In this document: piece by piece, positions 47,463 to 60,415 of the stretch
Layout: every line of letters starts with the position of its first letter
How positions within the stretch are numbered: position 1 is the stretch's first letter
NCBI RefSeq assembly: GCF_029227915.1
Contig: NC_079885.1
Coordinates: 14,023,001 to 14,087,000, forward strand
Direction: 5' to 3'
DNA: 64,000 nucleotides
Origin: Hydractinia symbiolongicarpus
Lineage: Eukaryota > Cnidaria > Hydrozoa > Anthoathecata > Hydractiniidae
The notes under the pieces: model-generated
Seen by the model: only the letters and a program-made list of their open reading frames with translations
Databases searched by the model: none
Told to the model about the DNA's origin: nothing
Program-made: the position numbers and the translations under genes

Positions 47463-47524
47463 GTCTACAACCATACCACGATGAACACACCTGTTCTCGT
47501 CTGGGAACTCCCGGTGTCGTAGGC
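47463..47524 (+). pseudogene. Truncated 5S gene lacking the internal promoter
   Basis: Same 56-nt deletion and g7a. Flank ATCCGCCCGTATG. T4. Confidence 0.95.
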
Positions 47525-47960
47525 TATTGACTTTTCACGTTACATTATTTATCATTACGACTGTGACATATCTTTTTTACGCAATAGCCGCTGAGTAAAT
47601 CAAGAAAGAGACATGATTAGAAGTTGCTTTCCCTTCAAAACGGCTACCATCGTGCTGCAATAAATGCGCCACGTCGCAAATGAATGGATTACGATCGTCA
47701 GACAAAGAAAATAGCGATGTACTTACTTTGCTAACTAACTTTGTCATATGAAAATTAAGTCTGAAAGTACCCTAGATTGCCTTCGTTGGAACTTTTTACC
47801 GGAAATCTTAAAGCGCATTATTGTCGTAATTACTGGATAGCGTTTGAAATGAGCTTTCAAATGCACATAAACACGATCCAGTCCAGAAATATGACCTTTA
47901 AAGTTTAAACCATTTTCGATGTAATGTGCTAATAAATCGTAGATATCTGCCCGTTTGTTT

Positions 47961-48078
47961 GTCTACGACCATACCACGATGAACACACCTGTTCTTGTCC
48001 GATCACGGAAGTTAAGAATCGTCGGGCCGGGATAGTACTTGGATGGGGGACCGCCTGGGAACTCCCGGTGTCGTAGGC
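47961..48078 (+). rRNA. 5S rRNA: 5S rRNA gene
   Basis: c36t and c57a. T5. Its upstream spacer lost about 14 bp (ACACGATCCAGTCCAG, where other units read ACACGACCTATTTCGG before the TCCAGTC landmark), so the unit is 498 bp. Confidence 0.93.
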
Positions 48079-48529
48079 TATTGACTTTTTCACGTTACAT
48101 TATTTATCATTACGACTGTGACGTATCTTTTTTACGCAATAGCCGCTGAGTAAATCAAGTAAGGGACTTGATTAGAAGTTTCTTTCCCTTCAAAACGGCT
48201 ACGATCTGGCTGCAATAAATGCGCCACGTCTCAAATGAATGGATTACGAGCGTCAGACAAAGAAAATGGCGATGTAGTTAATTTGCTAAATAACTTTGTC
48301 ATATGAAAATTAAATCTGAAAGTACCCTAGATTGCCTTCGTTGGAACTTTCTACCGGAAATCTTAAAGCGCATTGTTGTCGTAATTACTGGATAGCGCTT
48401 GAAATGAGCTTTCAAATGCACATAAACACGACCTATTTCGGATGATCCAGTCAAGAAATATGACCTTTAAAGTTTAAACCATTTTCGATGTAATGTGCTA
48501 ATAAATCGCAGATATCTGCCCGTTTGTTT

Positions 48530-48647
48530 GTCTACGACCATACCACGATGAACACACCTGTTCTCGTCCGATCACGGAAGTTAAGCATCGTCGGGCCGGG
48601 ATAGTACTTGGATGGGGAACCGCCTGGGAACCCCCGGTGTCGTAGGT
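48530..48647 (+). rRNA. 5S rRNA: 5S rRNA gene
   Basis: g89a, t103c and c118t at the last base. T4. Confidence 0.93.
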
Positions 48648-49097
48648 TATTGACTTTTCACGTTACATTATTTATCATTACGACTGTGACATATCTTTTT
48701 TACGCAATAGCCGCTGAGTAAATCAAGTAAGGGACTTGATTAGAAGTTTCTTTCCCTTCAAAACGGCTACGATCTGGCTGCAATAAATGCGCCACGTCGC
48801 AAATGAATGGATTACGAGCGTCAGACAAAGAAAATGGCGATGTAGTTACTTTGCTAATTAACTTTGTCATATGAAAATTAAGTCTGCAAGTACCCTAGAT
48901 TGCCTTCGTTGGAACTTTTTACCGGAAATCTTAAAGCGCATTATTGTCGTAAAGAATCGATAGCGCTTAAAAAGAGATTTCAAATGCACATAAACACGAC
49001 CTATTTCCGATCACCCAGTCAAGAAATATGATCTTTAAAGTTTGAACCATTTTCGATGTAATGTGCTAATAGATCGTAGATATCCGCCCGTATGTTT

Positions 49098-49159
49098 GTC
49101 TACAACCATACCACGATGAACACACCTGTTCTCGTCTGGGAACTCCCGGTGTCGTAGGC
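49098..49159 (+). pseudogene. Truncated 5S gene lacking the internal promoter
   Basis: Same deletion, g7a and ATCCGCCCGTATG flank. T4. First member of the 1649-bp trimer. Confidence 0.95.
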
Positions 49160-49609
49160 TATTGACTTTTCACGTTACATTATTTATCATTACGACTGTG
49201 ACATATCTTTTTTACGCAATAGCCGCTGAGTAAATCAAGAAAGAGACATGATTAGAAGTTGCTTTCCCTTCAAAACGGCTACCATCGTGCTGCAATAAAT
49301 GCGCCACGTCGCAAATGAATGGATTACGATCGTCAGACAAAGAAAATAGCGATGTACTTACTTTGCTAACTAACTTTGTCATATGAAAATTAAGTCTGAA
49401 AGTACCCTAGATTGCCTTCGTTGGAACTTTTTACCGGAAATCTTAAAGCGCATTATTGTCGTAAAGAATCGATAGCGCTTAAAAAGAGCTTTCAAATGCA
49501 CATAAACACGACCTATTTCCGATCACCCAGTCAAGAAATATGATCTTTAAAGTTTGAACCATTTTCGATGTAATGTGCTAATAGATCGTAGATATCTGCC
49601 TGTATGTTT

Positions 49610-49727
49610 GTCTACGACCATACCACGATGAACACACCTGTTCTCGTCCGATCACGGAAGTTAAGCATCGTCGGGCCGGGATAGTACTTGGATGGGGGAC
49701 CGCCTGGGAACTCCCGGTGTCGTAGGC
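49610..49727 (+). rRNA. 5S rRNA: 5S rRNA gene
   Basis: Identical to the majority sequence. T5. Confidence 0.96.
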
Positions 49728-50178
49728 TATTGACTTTTTCACGTTACATTATTTATCATTACGACTGTGACGTATCTTTTTTACGCAATAGCCGCTGAGT
49801 AAATCAAGTAAGGGACTTGATTAGAAGTTTCTTTCCCTTCAAAACGGCTACGATCTGGCTGCAATAAATGCGCCACGTCTCAAATGAATGGATTACGAGC
49901 GTCAGACAAAGAAAATGGCGATGTAGTTAATTTGCTAAATAACTTTGTCATATGAAAATTAAATCTGAAAGTACCCTAGATTGCCTTCGTTGGAACTTTT
50001 TACAGGAAATCTTAAAGCGCATTCTTGTCGTAATTACTGGATAGCCCTTGAAATGAGCTTTCAAATGCACATAAACACGACCTATTTCGGATGATCCAGT
50101 CAAGAAATATGACCTTTAAAGTTTAAACCATTTTCGATGTAATGTGCTAATAAATCGTAGATATCTGCCCGTTTGTTT

Positions 50179-50296
50179 GTCTACGACCATACCACGATGA
50201 CCACACCTGTTCTCGTCCGATCACGGAAGTTAAGCATCGTCGGGCCGGGATAGTACTTGGATGGGGGACCGCCTGGGAACTCCCGGTGTCGTAGGC
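50179..50296 (+). rRNA. 5S rRNA: 5S rRNA gene
   Basis: a23c only. T4. Confidence 0.95.
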
Positions 50297-50746
50297 TATT
50301 GACTTTTCACGTTACATTATTTATCATTACGACTGTGACATATCTTTTTTACGCAATAGCCGCTGAGTAAATCAAGTAAGGGACGTGATTAGAAGTTTCT
50401 TTCCATTCAAAACGGCTACAATCTTGCTGCAATAAATGCGCCACGTGGCAAATGAATGGATTACGAGCGTCAGACAAAGAAAATGGCGATGTAGTTACTT
50501 TGCTAATTAACTTTGTCATATGAAAATTAAGTCTGCAAGTACCCTAGATTGCCTTCGTTGGAACTTTTTACCGGAAATCTTAAAGCGCATTATTGTCGTA
50601 AAGAATCGATAGCGCTTAAAAAGAGATTTCAAATGCACATAAACACGACCTATTTCCGATCACCCAGTCAAGAAATATGATCTTTAAAGTTTGAACCATT
50701 TTCGATGTAATGTGCTAATAGATCGTAGATATCCGCCCGTATGTTT

Positions 50747-50808
50747 GTCTACAACCATACCACGATGAACACACCTGTTCTCGTCTGGGAACTCCCGGTG
50801 TCGTAGGC
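50747..50808 (+). pseudogene. Truncated 5S gene lacking the internal promoter
   Basis: Same deletion, g7a and flank, 1649 bp after the copy at 49098. T4. Confidence 0.95.
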
Positions 50809-51258
50809 TATTGACTTTTCACGTTACATTATTTATCATTACGACTGTGACATATCTTTTTTACGCAATAGCCGCTGAGTAAATCAAGAAAGAGACATGA
50901 TTAGAAGTTGCTTTCCCTTCAAAACGGCTACCATCGTGCTGCAATAAATGCGCCACGTCGCAAATGAATGGATTACGATCGTCAGACAAAGAAAATAGCG
51001 ATGTACTTACTTTGCTAACTAACTTTGTCATATGAAAATTAAGTCTGAAAGTACCCTAGATTGCCTTCGTTGGAACTTTTTACCGGAAATCTTAAAGCGC
51101 ATTATTGTCGTAAAGAATCGATAGCGCTTAAAAAGAGCTTTCAAATGCACATAAACACGACCTATTTCCGATCACCCAGTCAAGAAATATGATCTTTAAA
51201 GTTTGAACCATTTTCGATGTAATGTGCTAATAGATCGTAGATATCTGCCTGTATGTTT

Positions 51259-51376
51259 GTCTACGACCATACCACGATGAACACACCTGTTCTCGTCCGA
51301 TCACGGAAGTTAAGCATCGTCGGGCCGGGATAGTACTTGGATGGGGGACCGCCTGGGAACTCCCGGTGTCGTAGGC
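51259..51376 (+). rRNA. 5S rRNA: 5S rRNA gene
   Basis: Identical to the majority sequence. T5. Confidence 0.96.
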
Positions 51377-51827
51377 TATTGACTTTTTCACGTTACATTA
51401 TTTATCATTACGACTGTGACGTATCTTTTTTACGCAATAGCCGCTGAGTAAATCAAGTAAGGGACTTGATTAGAAGTTTCTTTCCCTTCAAAACGGCTAC
51501 GATCTGGCTGCAATAAATGCGCCACGTCTCAAATGAATGGATTACGAGCGTCAGACAAAGAAAATGGCGATGTAGTTAATTTGCTAAATAACTTTGTCAT
51601 ATGAAAATTAAATCTGAAAGTACCCTAGATTGCCTTCGTTGGAACTTTTTACAGGAAATCTTAAAGCGCATTGTTGTCGTAATTACTGGATAGCCCTTGA
51701 AATGAGCTTTCAAATGCACATAAACACGACCTATTTCGGATGATCCAGTCAAGAAATATGACCTTTAAAGTTTAAACCATTTTCGATGTAATGTGCTAAT
51801 AAATCGTAGATATCTGCCCGTTTGTTT

Positions 51828-51945
51828 GTCTACGACCATACCACGATGACCACACCTGTTCTCGTCCGATCACGGAAGTTAAGCATCGTCGGGCCGGGAT
51901 AGTACTTGGATGGGGGACCGCCTGGGAACTCCCGGTGTCGTAGGC
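51828..51945 (+). rRNA. 5S rRNA: 5S rRNA gene
   Basis: a23c only. T4. Confidence 0.95.
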
Positions 51946-52395
51946 TATTGACTTTTCACGTTACATTATTTATCATTACGACTGTGACATATCTTTTTTA
52001 CGCAATAGCCGCTGAGTAAATCAAGTAAGGGACGTGATTAGAAGTTTCTTTCCATTCAAAACGGCTACAATCTTGCTGCAATAAATGCGCCACGTGGCAA
52101 ATGAATGGATTACGAGCGTCAGACAAAGAAAATGGCGATGTAGTTACTTTGCTAATTAACTTTGTCATATGAAAATTAAGTCTGCAAGTACCCTAGATTG
52201 CCTTCGTTGGAACTTTTTACCGGAAATCTTAAAGCGCATTATTGTCGTAAAGAATCGATAGCGCTTAAAAAGAGCTTTCAAATGCACATAAACACGACCT
52301 ATTTCCGATCATCCAGTCAAGAAATATGATCTTTAAAGTTTGAACCATTTTCGATGTAATGTGCTAATAGATCGTAGATATCTGCCCGTATGTTT

Positions 52396-52513
52396 GTCTA
52401 CGACCATACCACGATGAACACACCTGTTCTCGTCCGATCACGGAAGTTAAGCATCGTCGGGCCGGGATAGTACTTGGATGGGGGACCGCCTGGGAACTCC
52501 CGGTGTCGTAGGC
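52396..52513 (+). rRNA. 5S rRNA: 5S rRNA gene
   Basis: Identical to the majority sequence. T5. Confidence 0.96.
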
Positions 52514-52964
52514 TATTGACTTTTTCACGTTACATTATTTATCATTACGACTGTGACATATCTTTTTTACGCAATAGCCGCTGAGTAAATCAAGTAAGGG
52601 ACGTGATTAGAAGTTTCTTTCCATTCAAAACGGCTACAATCTTGCTGCAATAAATGCGCCACGTGGCAAATGAATGGATTACGAGCGTCAGACAAAGAAA
52701 ATGGCGATGTAGTTACTTTGCTAATTAACTTTGTCATATGAAAATTAAGTCTGCAAGTACCCTAGATTGCCTTCGTTGGAACTTTTTACCGGAAATCTTA
52801 AAGCGCATTATTGTCGTAAAAAATCGATAGCGCTTAAAAGGAGCTTTCAAATGCACATAAACACGACCTATTTCCGATCACCCAGTCAAGAAATATGATC
52901 TTTAAAGTTTGAACCATTTTCGATGTAATGTGCTAATAGATCGTAGATATCTGCCCGTATGTTT

Positions 52965-53082
52965 GTCTACGACCATACCACGATGAACACACCTGTTCTC
53001 GTCCGATCACGGAAGTTAAGCATCGTCGGGCCGGGATAGTACTTGGATGGGGGACCGCCTGGGAACTCCCGGTGTCGTAGGC
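52965..53082 (+). rRNA. 5S rRNA: 5S rRNA gene
   Basis: Identical to the majority sequence. T5. Upstream spacer has the AAAAAATCGATAGC variant that recurs 1138 bp later. Confidence 0.96.
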
Positions 53083-53533
53083 TATTGACTTTTTCACGTT
53101 ACATTATTTATCATTACGACTGTGACGTATCTTTTTTACGCAATAGCCGCTGAGTAATTCAAGTAAGGGACTTGATTAGAAGTTTCTTTCCCTTCAAAAC
53201 GGCTACGATCTGGCTGCAATAAATGCGCCACGTGGCAAATGAATGGATTACGAGCGTCAGACAAAGAAAATGGCGATGTAGTTACTTTGCTAATTAACTT
53301 TGTCATATGAAAATTAAGTCTGCAAGTACCCTAGATTGCCTTCGTTGGAACTTTTTACCGGAAATCTTAAAGCGCATTATTGTCGTAAAGAATCGATAGC
53401 GCTTAAAAAGAGCTTTCAAATGCACATAAACACGACCTATTTCCGATCACCCAGTCAAGAAATATGATCTTTAAAGTTTGAACCATTTTCGATGTAATGT
53501 GCTAATAGATCGTAGATATCTGCCCGTATGTTT

Positions 53534-53651
53534 GTCTACGACCATACCACGATGAACACACCTGTTCTCGTCCGATCACGGAAGTTAAGCATCGTCGGGC
53601 CGGGATAGTACTTGGATGGGGGACCGCCTGGGAACTCCCGGTGTCGTAGGC
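53534..53651 (+). rRNA. 5S rRNA: 5S rRNA gene
   Basis: Identical to the majority sequence. T5. Confidence 0.96.
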
Positions 53652-54102
53652 TATTGACTTTTTCACGTTACATTATTTATCATTACGACTGTGACATATC
53701 TTTTTTACGCAATAGCCGCTGAGTAAATCAAGTAAGGGACGTGATTAGAAGTTTCTTTCCATTCAAAACGGCTACAATCTTGCTGCAATAAATGCGCCAC
53801 GTGGCAAATGAATGGATTACGAGCGTCAGACAAAGAAAATGGCGATGTAGTTACTTTGCTAATTAACTTTGTCATATGAAAATTAAGTCTGCAAGTACCC
53901 TAGATTGCCTTCGTTGGAACTTTTTACCGGAAATCTTAAAGCGCATTATTGTCGTAAAAAATCGATAGCGCTTAAAAGGAGCTTTCAAATGCACATAAAC
54001 ACGACCTATTTCCGATCACCCAGTCAAGAAATATGATCTTTAAAGTTTGAACCATTTTCGATGTAATGTGCTAATAGATCGTAGATATCTGCCCGTATGT
54101 TT

Positions 54103-54220
54103 GTCTACGACCATACCACGATGAACACACCTGTTCTCGTCCGATCACGGAAGTTAAGCATCGTCGGGCCGGGATAGTACTTGGATGGGGGACCGCCTGG
54201 GAACTCCCGGTGTCGTAGGC
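54103..54220 (+). rRNA. 5S rRNA: 5S rRNA gene
   Basis: Identical to the majority sequence. T5. Partner of the 52965 unit in the dimer repeat. Confidence 0.96.
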
Positions 54221-54671
54221 TATTGACTTTTTCACGTTACATTATTTATCATTACGACTGTGACGTATCTTTTTTACGCAATAGCCGCTGAGTAATTCAA
54301 GTAAGGGACTTGATTAGAAGTTTCTTTCCCTTCAAAACGGCTACGATCTGGCTGCAATAAATGCGCCACGTCTCAAATGAATGGATTACGAGCGTCAGAC
54401 AAAGAAAATGGCGATGTAGTTACTTTGCTAATTAACTTTGCCATATGAAAATTAAGTCTGCAAGTACCCTAAATTGCCTTCGTTGGAACTTTTTACCGGA
54501 AATCTTAAAGCGCATTATTGTCGTAAAGAATCGATAGCGCTTGAAATGAGCTTTCAAATGCACATAAACACGACCTATTTCGGATGATCCAGTCAAGAAA
54601 TATGACCTTTAAAGTTTAAACCATTTTCGATGTAATGTGCTAATAAATCGTAGATATCTGCCCGTTTGTTT

Positions 54672-54789
54672 GTCTACGACCATACCACGATGACCACACC
54701 TGTTCTCGTCCGATCACGAAAGTTAAGCATCGTCGGGCCGGGATAGTACTTGGATGGGGGACCGCCTGGGAACTCCCGGTGTCGTAGGC
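54672..54789 (+). rRNA. 5S rRNA: 5S rRNA gene with a T3 terminator
   Basis: a23c and g48a. The downstream run is only T3 (54798-54800). The next T6 is at 54838-54843. Confidence 0.93.
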
Positions 54790-55239
54790 TATTGACCTTT
54801 CACGTTACATTATTTATCATTACGACTGTGACATATCTTTTTTACGCAATAGCCGCTGAGTAAATCAAGTAAGGGACGTGATTAGAAGTTTCTTTCCATT
54901 CAAAACGGCTACAATCTTGCTGCAATAAATGCGCCACGTCGCAAATGAATGGATTACGAGCGTCAGACAAAGAAAATGGCGATGTAGTTACTTTGCTAAT
55001 TAACTTTGTCATATGAAAATTAAGTCTGCAAGTACCCTAAATTGCCTTCGTTGGAACTTTTTACCGGAAATCTTAAAGCGCATTATTGTCGTAAAGAATC
55101 GATAGCGCTTAAAAAGAGCTTTCAAATGCACATAAACACGACCTATTTCCGATCACCCAGTCAAGAAATATGATCTTTAAAGTTTGAACCATTTTCGATG
55201 TAATGTGCTAATAGATCGTAGATATCCGCCCGTATGTTT

Positions 55240-55301
55240 GTCTACAACCATACCACGATGAACACACCTGTTCTCGTCTGGGAACTCCCGGTGTCGTAGG
55301 C
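55240..55301 (+). pseudogene. Truncated 5S gene lacking the internal promoter
   Basis: Same deletion, g7a and ATCCGCCCGTATG flank. T4. Confidence 0.95.
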
Positions 55302-55750
55302 TATTGACTTTTCACGTTACATTATTTATCATTACGACTGTGACATATCTTTTTTACGCAATAGCCGCTGAGTAAATCAAGTAAGGGACGTGATTAGAAG
55401 TTTCTTTCCATTCAAAACGGCTACAATCTTGCTGCAATAAATGCGCCACGTCGCAAATGAATGGATTACGAGCGATAGACAAAGAAAATGGCGATGTAGT
55501 TACTTTGCTAATTAACTTTGCCATATGAAAATTAAGTCTGCAAGTACCCTATATTGCCTTCGTTGGAACTTTTACCGGAAATCTTAAAGCGCATTATTGT
55601 TGTAAAGAATCGATAGCGCTTAAAAAGAGCTTTCAAATGCACATAAACACGACCTATTTCCGATCACCCTGTCAAGAAATATGATCTTTATAGTTTGAAC
55701 CATTTTCGATGTAATGTGCTAATAGATCGTAGATATCTGCCCGTATGTTT

Positions 55751-55868
55751 GTCTACGACCATACCACGATGAAGAAACCTGTTCTCGTCCGATCACGGAA
55801 GTTAAGCATCGTCGGGCCGGGATAGTACTTTGATGGGGGACCGCCTGGGTTCTCCCGGTGTCGTAGGC
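55751..55868 (+). rRNA. 5S rRNA: 5S rRNA gene, diverged copy
   Basis: Most diverged full-length gene on the right side: c24g, c26a, g81t (in the C box), a100t and a101t. T5. Likely a pseudogene or a poorly transcribed copy. Confidence 0.85.
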
Positions 55869-56319
55869 TATTGACTTTTTCACGTTACATTATTTATCAT
55901 TACGACTGTGACGTATCTTTTTTACGCAATAGCCGCTGAGTAAATCAAGTAAGGGACTTGATTAGAAGTTTCTTTCCCTTCAAAACGGCTACGATCTGGC
56001 TGCAATAAATGCGCCACGTCTCAAATGAATGGATTACGAGCGTCAGACAAAGAAAATGGCGATGTAGTTAATTTGCTAAATAACTTTGTCATATGAAAAT
56101 TAAATCTGAAAGTACCCTAGATTGCCTTCGTTGGAACTTTTTACCGGAAATCTTAAAGCGCATTGTTGTCGTAATTACTGGATAGCGCTTGAAATGAGCT
56201 TTCAAATGCACATAAACACGACCTATTTCGGATGATCCAGTCAAGAAATATGACCTTTAAAGTTTAAACCATTTTCGATGTAATGTGCTAATAAATCGTA
56301 GATATCTGCCCGTTTGTTT

Positions 56320-56437
56320 GTCTACGACCATACCACGATGACCACACCTGTTCTCGTCCGATCACGGAAGTTAAGCATCGTCGGGCCGGGATAGTACTTG
56401 GATGGGGGACCGCCTGGGAACTCCCGGTGTCGTAGGC
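56320..56437 (+). rRNA. 5S rRNA: 5S rRNA gene
   Basis: a23c only. T4. Confidence 0.95.
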
Positions 56438-56887
56438 TATTGACTTTTCACGTTACATTATTTATCATTACGACTGTGACATATCTTTTTTACGCAATAG
56501 CCGCTGAGTAAATCAAGTAAGGGACGTGATTAGAAGTTTCTTTCCATTCAAAACGGCTACAATCTTGCTGCAATAAATGCGCCACGTCGCAAATGAATGG
56601 ATTACGAGCGTCAGACAAAGAAAATGGCGATGTAGTTACTTTGCTAATTAACTTTGTCATATGAAAATTAAGTCTGCAAGTACCCTAGATTGCCTTCGTT
56701 GGAACTTTTTACCGGAAATCTTAAAGCGCATTATTGTCGTAAAGAATCGATAGCGCTTAAAAAGAGCTTTCAAATGCACATAAACACGACCTATTTCGGA
56801 TCACCCAGTCAAGAAATATGATCTTTAAAGTTTGAACCATTTTCGATGTAATGTGCTAATAGATCGTAGATATCTGCCCGTATGTTT

Positions 56888-57005
56888 GTCTACGACCATA
56901 CCACGATGAACACACCTGTTCTCGTCCGATCACGGAAGTTAAGCATCGTCGGGCCGGGATAGTACTTGGATGGGGGACCGCCTGGGAACTCCCGGTGTCG
57001 TAGGG
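56888..57005 (+). rRNA. 5S rRNA: 5S rRNA gene
   Basis: Only the last base differs (c118g). T5. Confidence 0.95.
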
Positions 57006-57456
57006 TATTGACTTTTTCACGTTACATTATTTATCATTACGACTGTGACGTATCTTTTTTACGCAATAGCCGCTGAGTAAATCAAGTAAGGGACTTGATT
57101 AGAATTTTCTTTCCCTTCAAAACGGCTACGATCTGGCTGCAATAAATGCGCCACGTCTCAAATGAATGGATTACGAGCGTCAGACAAAGAAAATGGCGAT
57201 GTAGTTACTTTGCTAATTAACTTTGCCATATGAAAATTAAGTCTGCAAGTACCCTAAATTGCCTTCGTTGGAACTTTTTACCGGAAATCTTAAAGCGCAT
57301 TATTGTCGTAAAGAATCGATAGCGCTTGAAAAGAGCTTTCAAATGCACATAAACACCACCTATTTCGGATAATCCAGTCAAGAAATATGACCTTTAAAGT
57401 TTAAACCATTTTCGATGTAATGTGCTAATAAATCGTAGATATCTGCCCGTTTGTTT

Positions 57457-57574
57457 GTCTACGACCATACCACGATGAACACACCTGTTCTCGTCCGATC
57501 CCGGAAGTTAAGCATCGTCGGGCCGGGATAGTACTTGGATGGGGGACCGCCTGGGAACTCCCGGTGTCGTAGGC
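57457..57574 (+). rRNA. 5S rRNA: 5S rRNA gene
   Basis: a45c only. T5. Confidence 0.95.
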
Positions 57575-58025
57575 TATTGACTTTTTCACGTTACATTATT
57601 TATCATTACGACTGTGACGTATCTTTTTTACGCAATAGCCGCTGAGTAAATCAAGTAAGGGACTTGATTAGAAGTTTCTTTCCCTTCAAAACGGCTACGA
57701 TCTGGCTGCAATAAATGCGCCACGTCTCAAATGAATGGATTAAGAGCGTCAGACAAAGAAAATGGCGATGTAGTTAATTTGCTAAATAACTTTGTCATAT
57801 GAAAATTAAATCTGAAAGTACCCTAGATTGCCTTCGTTGGAACTTTTTACCGGAAATCTTAAGGCGCATTGTTGTCGTAATTACTGGATAGCGCTTGAAA
57901 TGAGCTTTCAAATGCACATAAACACGACCTATTTCGGATGATCCAGTCAAGAAATATGACCTTTAAAGTTTAAACCATTTTCGATGTAATGTGCTAATAA
58001 ATCGTAGATATCTGCCCGTTTGTTT

Positions 58026-58143
58026 GTCTACGACCATACCACGATGAACACACCTGTTCTCGTCCGATCCCGGAAGTTAAGCATCGTCGGGCCGGGATAG
58101 TACTTGGATGGGGGACCGCCTGGGAACTCCCGGTGTCGTAGGC
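58026..58143 (+). rRNA. 5S rRNA: 5S rRNA gene with a T3 terminator
   Basis: a45c. T3 at 58152-58154. Confidence 0.94.
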
Positions 58144-58593
58144 TATTGACCTTTCACGTTACATTATTTATCATTACGACTGTGACGTATCTTTTTTACG
58201 CAATAGCCGCTGAGTAAATCAAGTAAGGGACTTGATTAGAAGTTTCTTTCCCTTCAAAACGGCTACGATCTGGCTGCAATAAATGCGCCACGTCTCAAAT
58301 GAATGGATTACGAGCGTCAGACAAAGAAAATGGCGATGTAGTTAATTTGCTAAATAACTTTGTCATATGAAAATTAAATCTGAAAGTACCCTAGATTGCC
58401 TTCGTTGGAACTTTTTACCGGAAATCTTAAAGCGCATTGTTGTCGTAATTACTGGATAGCGCTTGAAATGAGCTTTCAAATGCACATAAACACGACCTAT
58501 TTCGGATGATCCAGTCAAGAAATATGACCTTTAAAGTTTAAACCATTTTCGATGTAATGTGCTAATAAATCGTAGATATCTGCCCGTTTGTTT

Positions 58594-58711
58594 GTCTACG
58601 ACCATACCACGATGACCACACCTGTTCTCGTCCGATCACGGAAGTTAAGCATCGTCGGGCCGGGATAGTACTTGGATGGGGGACCGCCTGGGAACTCCCG
58701 GTGTCGTAGGC
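58594..58711 (+). rRNA. 5S rRNA: 5S rRNA gene with a T3 terminator
   Basis: a23c. T3 at 58730-58732. Confidence 0.94.
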
Positions 58712-59161
58712 TATTGACCTTTCACGTTACATTATTTATCATTACGACTGTGACGTATCTTTTTTACGCAATAGCCGCTGAGTAAATCAAGTAAGGGACT
58801 TGATTAGAAGTTTCTTTCCCTTCAAAACGGCTACGATCTGGCTGCAATAACTGCGCCACGTCTCAAATGAATGGATTACGAGCGTCAGACAAAGAAAATG
58901 GCGATGTAGTTAATTTGCTAAATAACTTTGTCATATGAAAATTAAGTCTGAAAGTACCCTAGATTGCCTTCGTTGGAACTTTTTACCGGAAATCTTAAAG
59001 CGCATTGTTGTCGTAATTACTGGATAGCGCTTGAAATGAGCTTTCAAATGCACATAAACACGACCTATTTCGGATAATCCAATCAAGAAATATGACCTTT
59101 AAAGTTTAAACCATTTTCGATGTAATGTGCTAATAAATCGTAGATATCTGCCCGTTTGTTT

Positions 59162-59279
59162 GTCTACGACCATACCACGATGACCACACCTGTTCTCGTC
59201 CGATCACAGAAGTTAAGCATCGTCGGGCCCGGATAGTACTTGGATGGGGGACCGCCTGGAAACTCCCGGTGTCGTAGGC
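59162..59279 (+). rRNA. 5S rRNA: 5S rRNA gene
   Basis: a23c, g47a, g69c and g99a. g69c lies in the intermediate element. T4. Confidence 0.9.
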
Positions 59280-59729
59280 TATTGACTTTTCACGGTACAT
59301 TATTTATCATTACGACTGTGACATGTCTTTTTTACGCAATAGCCGCTGAGTAAATCAAGTAAGGGACGTGATTAGAAGTTTCTTTCCATTCAAAACGGCT
59401 ACAATCTTGCTGCAATAAATGCGCCACGTCGCAAATGAATGGATTACGAGCGTCAGACAAAGAAAATGGCGATGTAGTTACTTTGCTAATTAACTTTGTC
59501 ATATGAAAATTAAGTCTGCAAGTACCCTAGATTGCCTTCGTTGGAACTTTTTACCGGAAATCTTAAAGCGCATTATTGTCGTAAAGAATCGATAGCGCTT
59601 AAAAAGAGCTTTCAAATGCACATAAACACGACCTATTTCCGATCACCCAGTCAAGAAATATGATCTTTAAAGTTTGAACCATTTTCGATATAATGTGCTA
59701 ATAGATCGTAGATATCTGCCCGTATGTTT

Positions 59730-59847
59730 GTCTACGACCATACCACGATGAACACACCTGTTCTCGTCCGATCACGGAAGTTAAGCATCGTCGGGCCGCG
59801 ATAGTACTTGGATGGGGGACCGCCTGGGAACTCCCGGTGTCGTAGGC
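59730..59847 (+). rRNA. 5S rRNA: 5S rRNA gene with a T3 terminator
   Basis: g70c. T3 at 59856-59858. Confidence 0.93.
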
Positions 59848-60297
59848 TATTGACCTTTCACGTTACATTATTTATCATTACGACTGTGACATATCTTTTT
59901 TACGCAATAGCCGCTGAGTAAATCAAGTAAGGGACGTGATTAGAAGTTTCTTTCCATTCAAAACGGCTACAATCTTGCTGCAATAAATGCGCCACGTCGC
60001 AAATGAATGGATTACGAGCGTCAGACAAAGAAAATGGCGATGTAGTTAATTTGCTAAATAACTTTGTCATATGAAAATTAAATCTGAAAGTACCCTAGAT
60101 TGCCTTCGTTGGAACTTTTTACCGGAAATCTTAAAGCGCATTGTTGTCGTAATTACTGGATAGCGCTTGAAATGAGCTTTCAAATGCACATAAACACGAC
60201 CTATTTCGGATGATCCAGTCAAGAAATATGACCTTTAAAGTTTAAACCATTTTCGATGTAATGTGCTAATAAATCGTAGATATCTGCCCGTTTGTTT

Positions 60298-60415
60298 GTC
60301 TACGACCATACCACGAAGACCACACCTGTTCTCGTCCGATCACGGAAGTTAAGCATCGTCGGGCCGGGATAATACTTGGATGGGGGACCGCCTGGGATCT
60401 CCCGGTGTCGTAGGC
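60298..60415 (+). rRNA. 5S rRNA: 5S rRNA gene
   Basis: t20a, a23c, g75a and a101t. T5. Confidence 0.91.
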
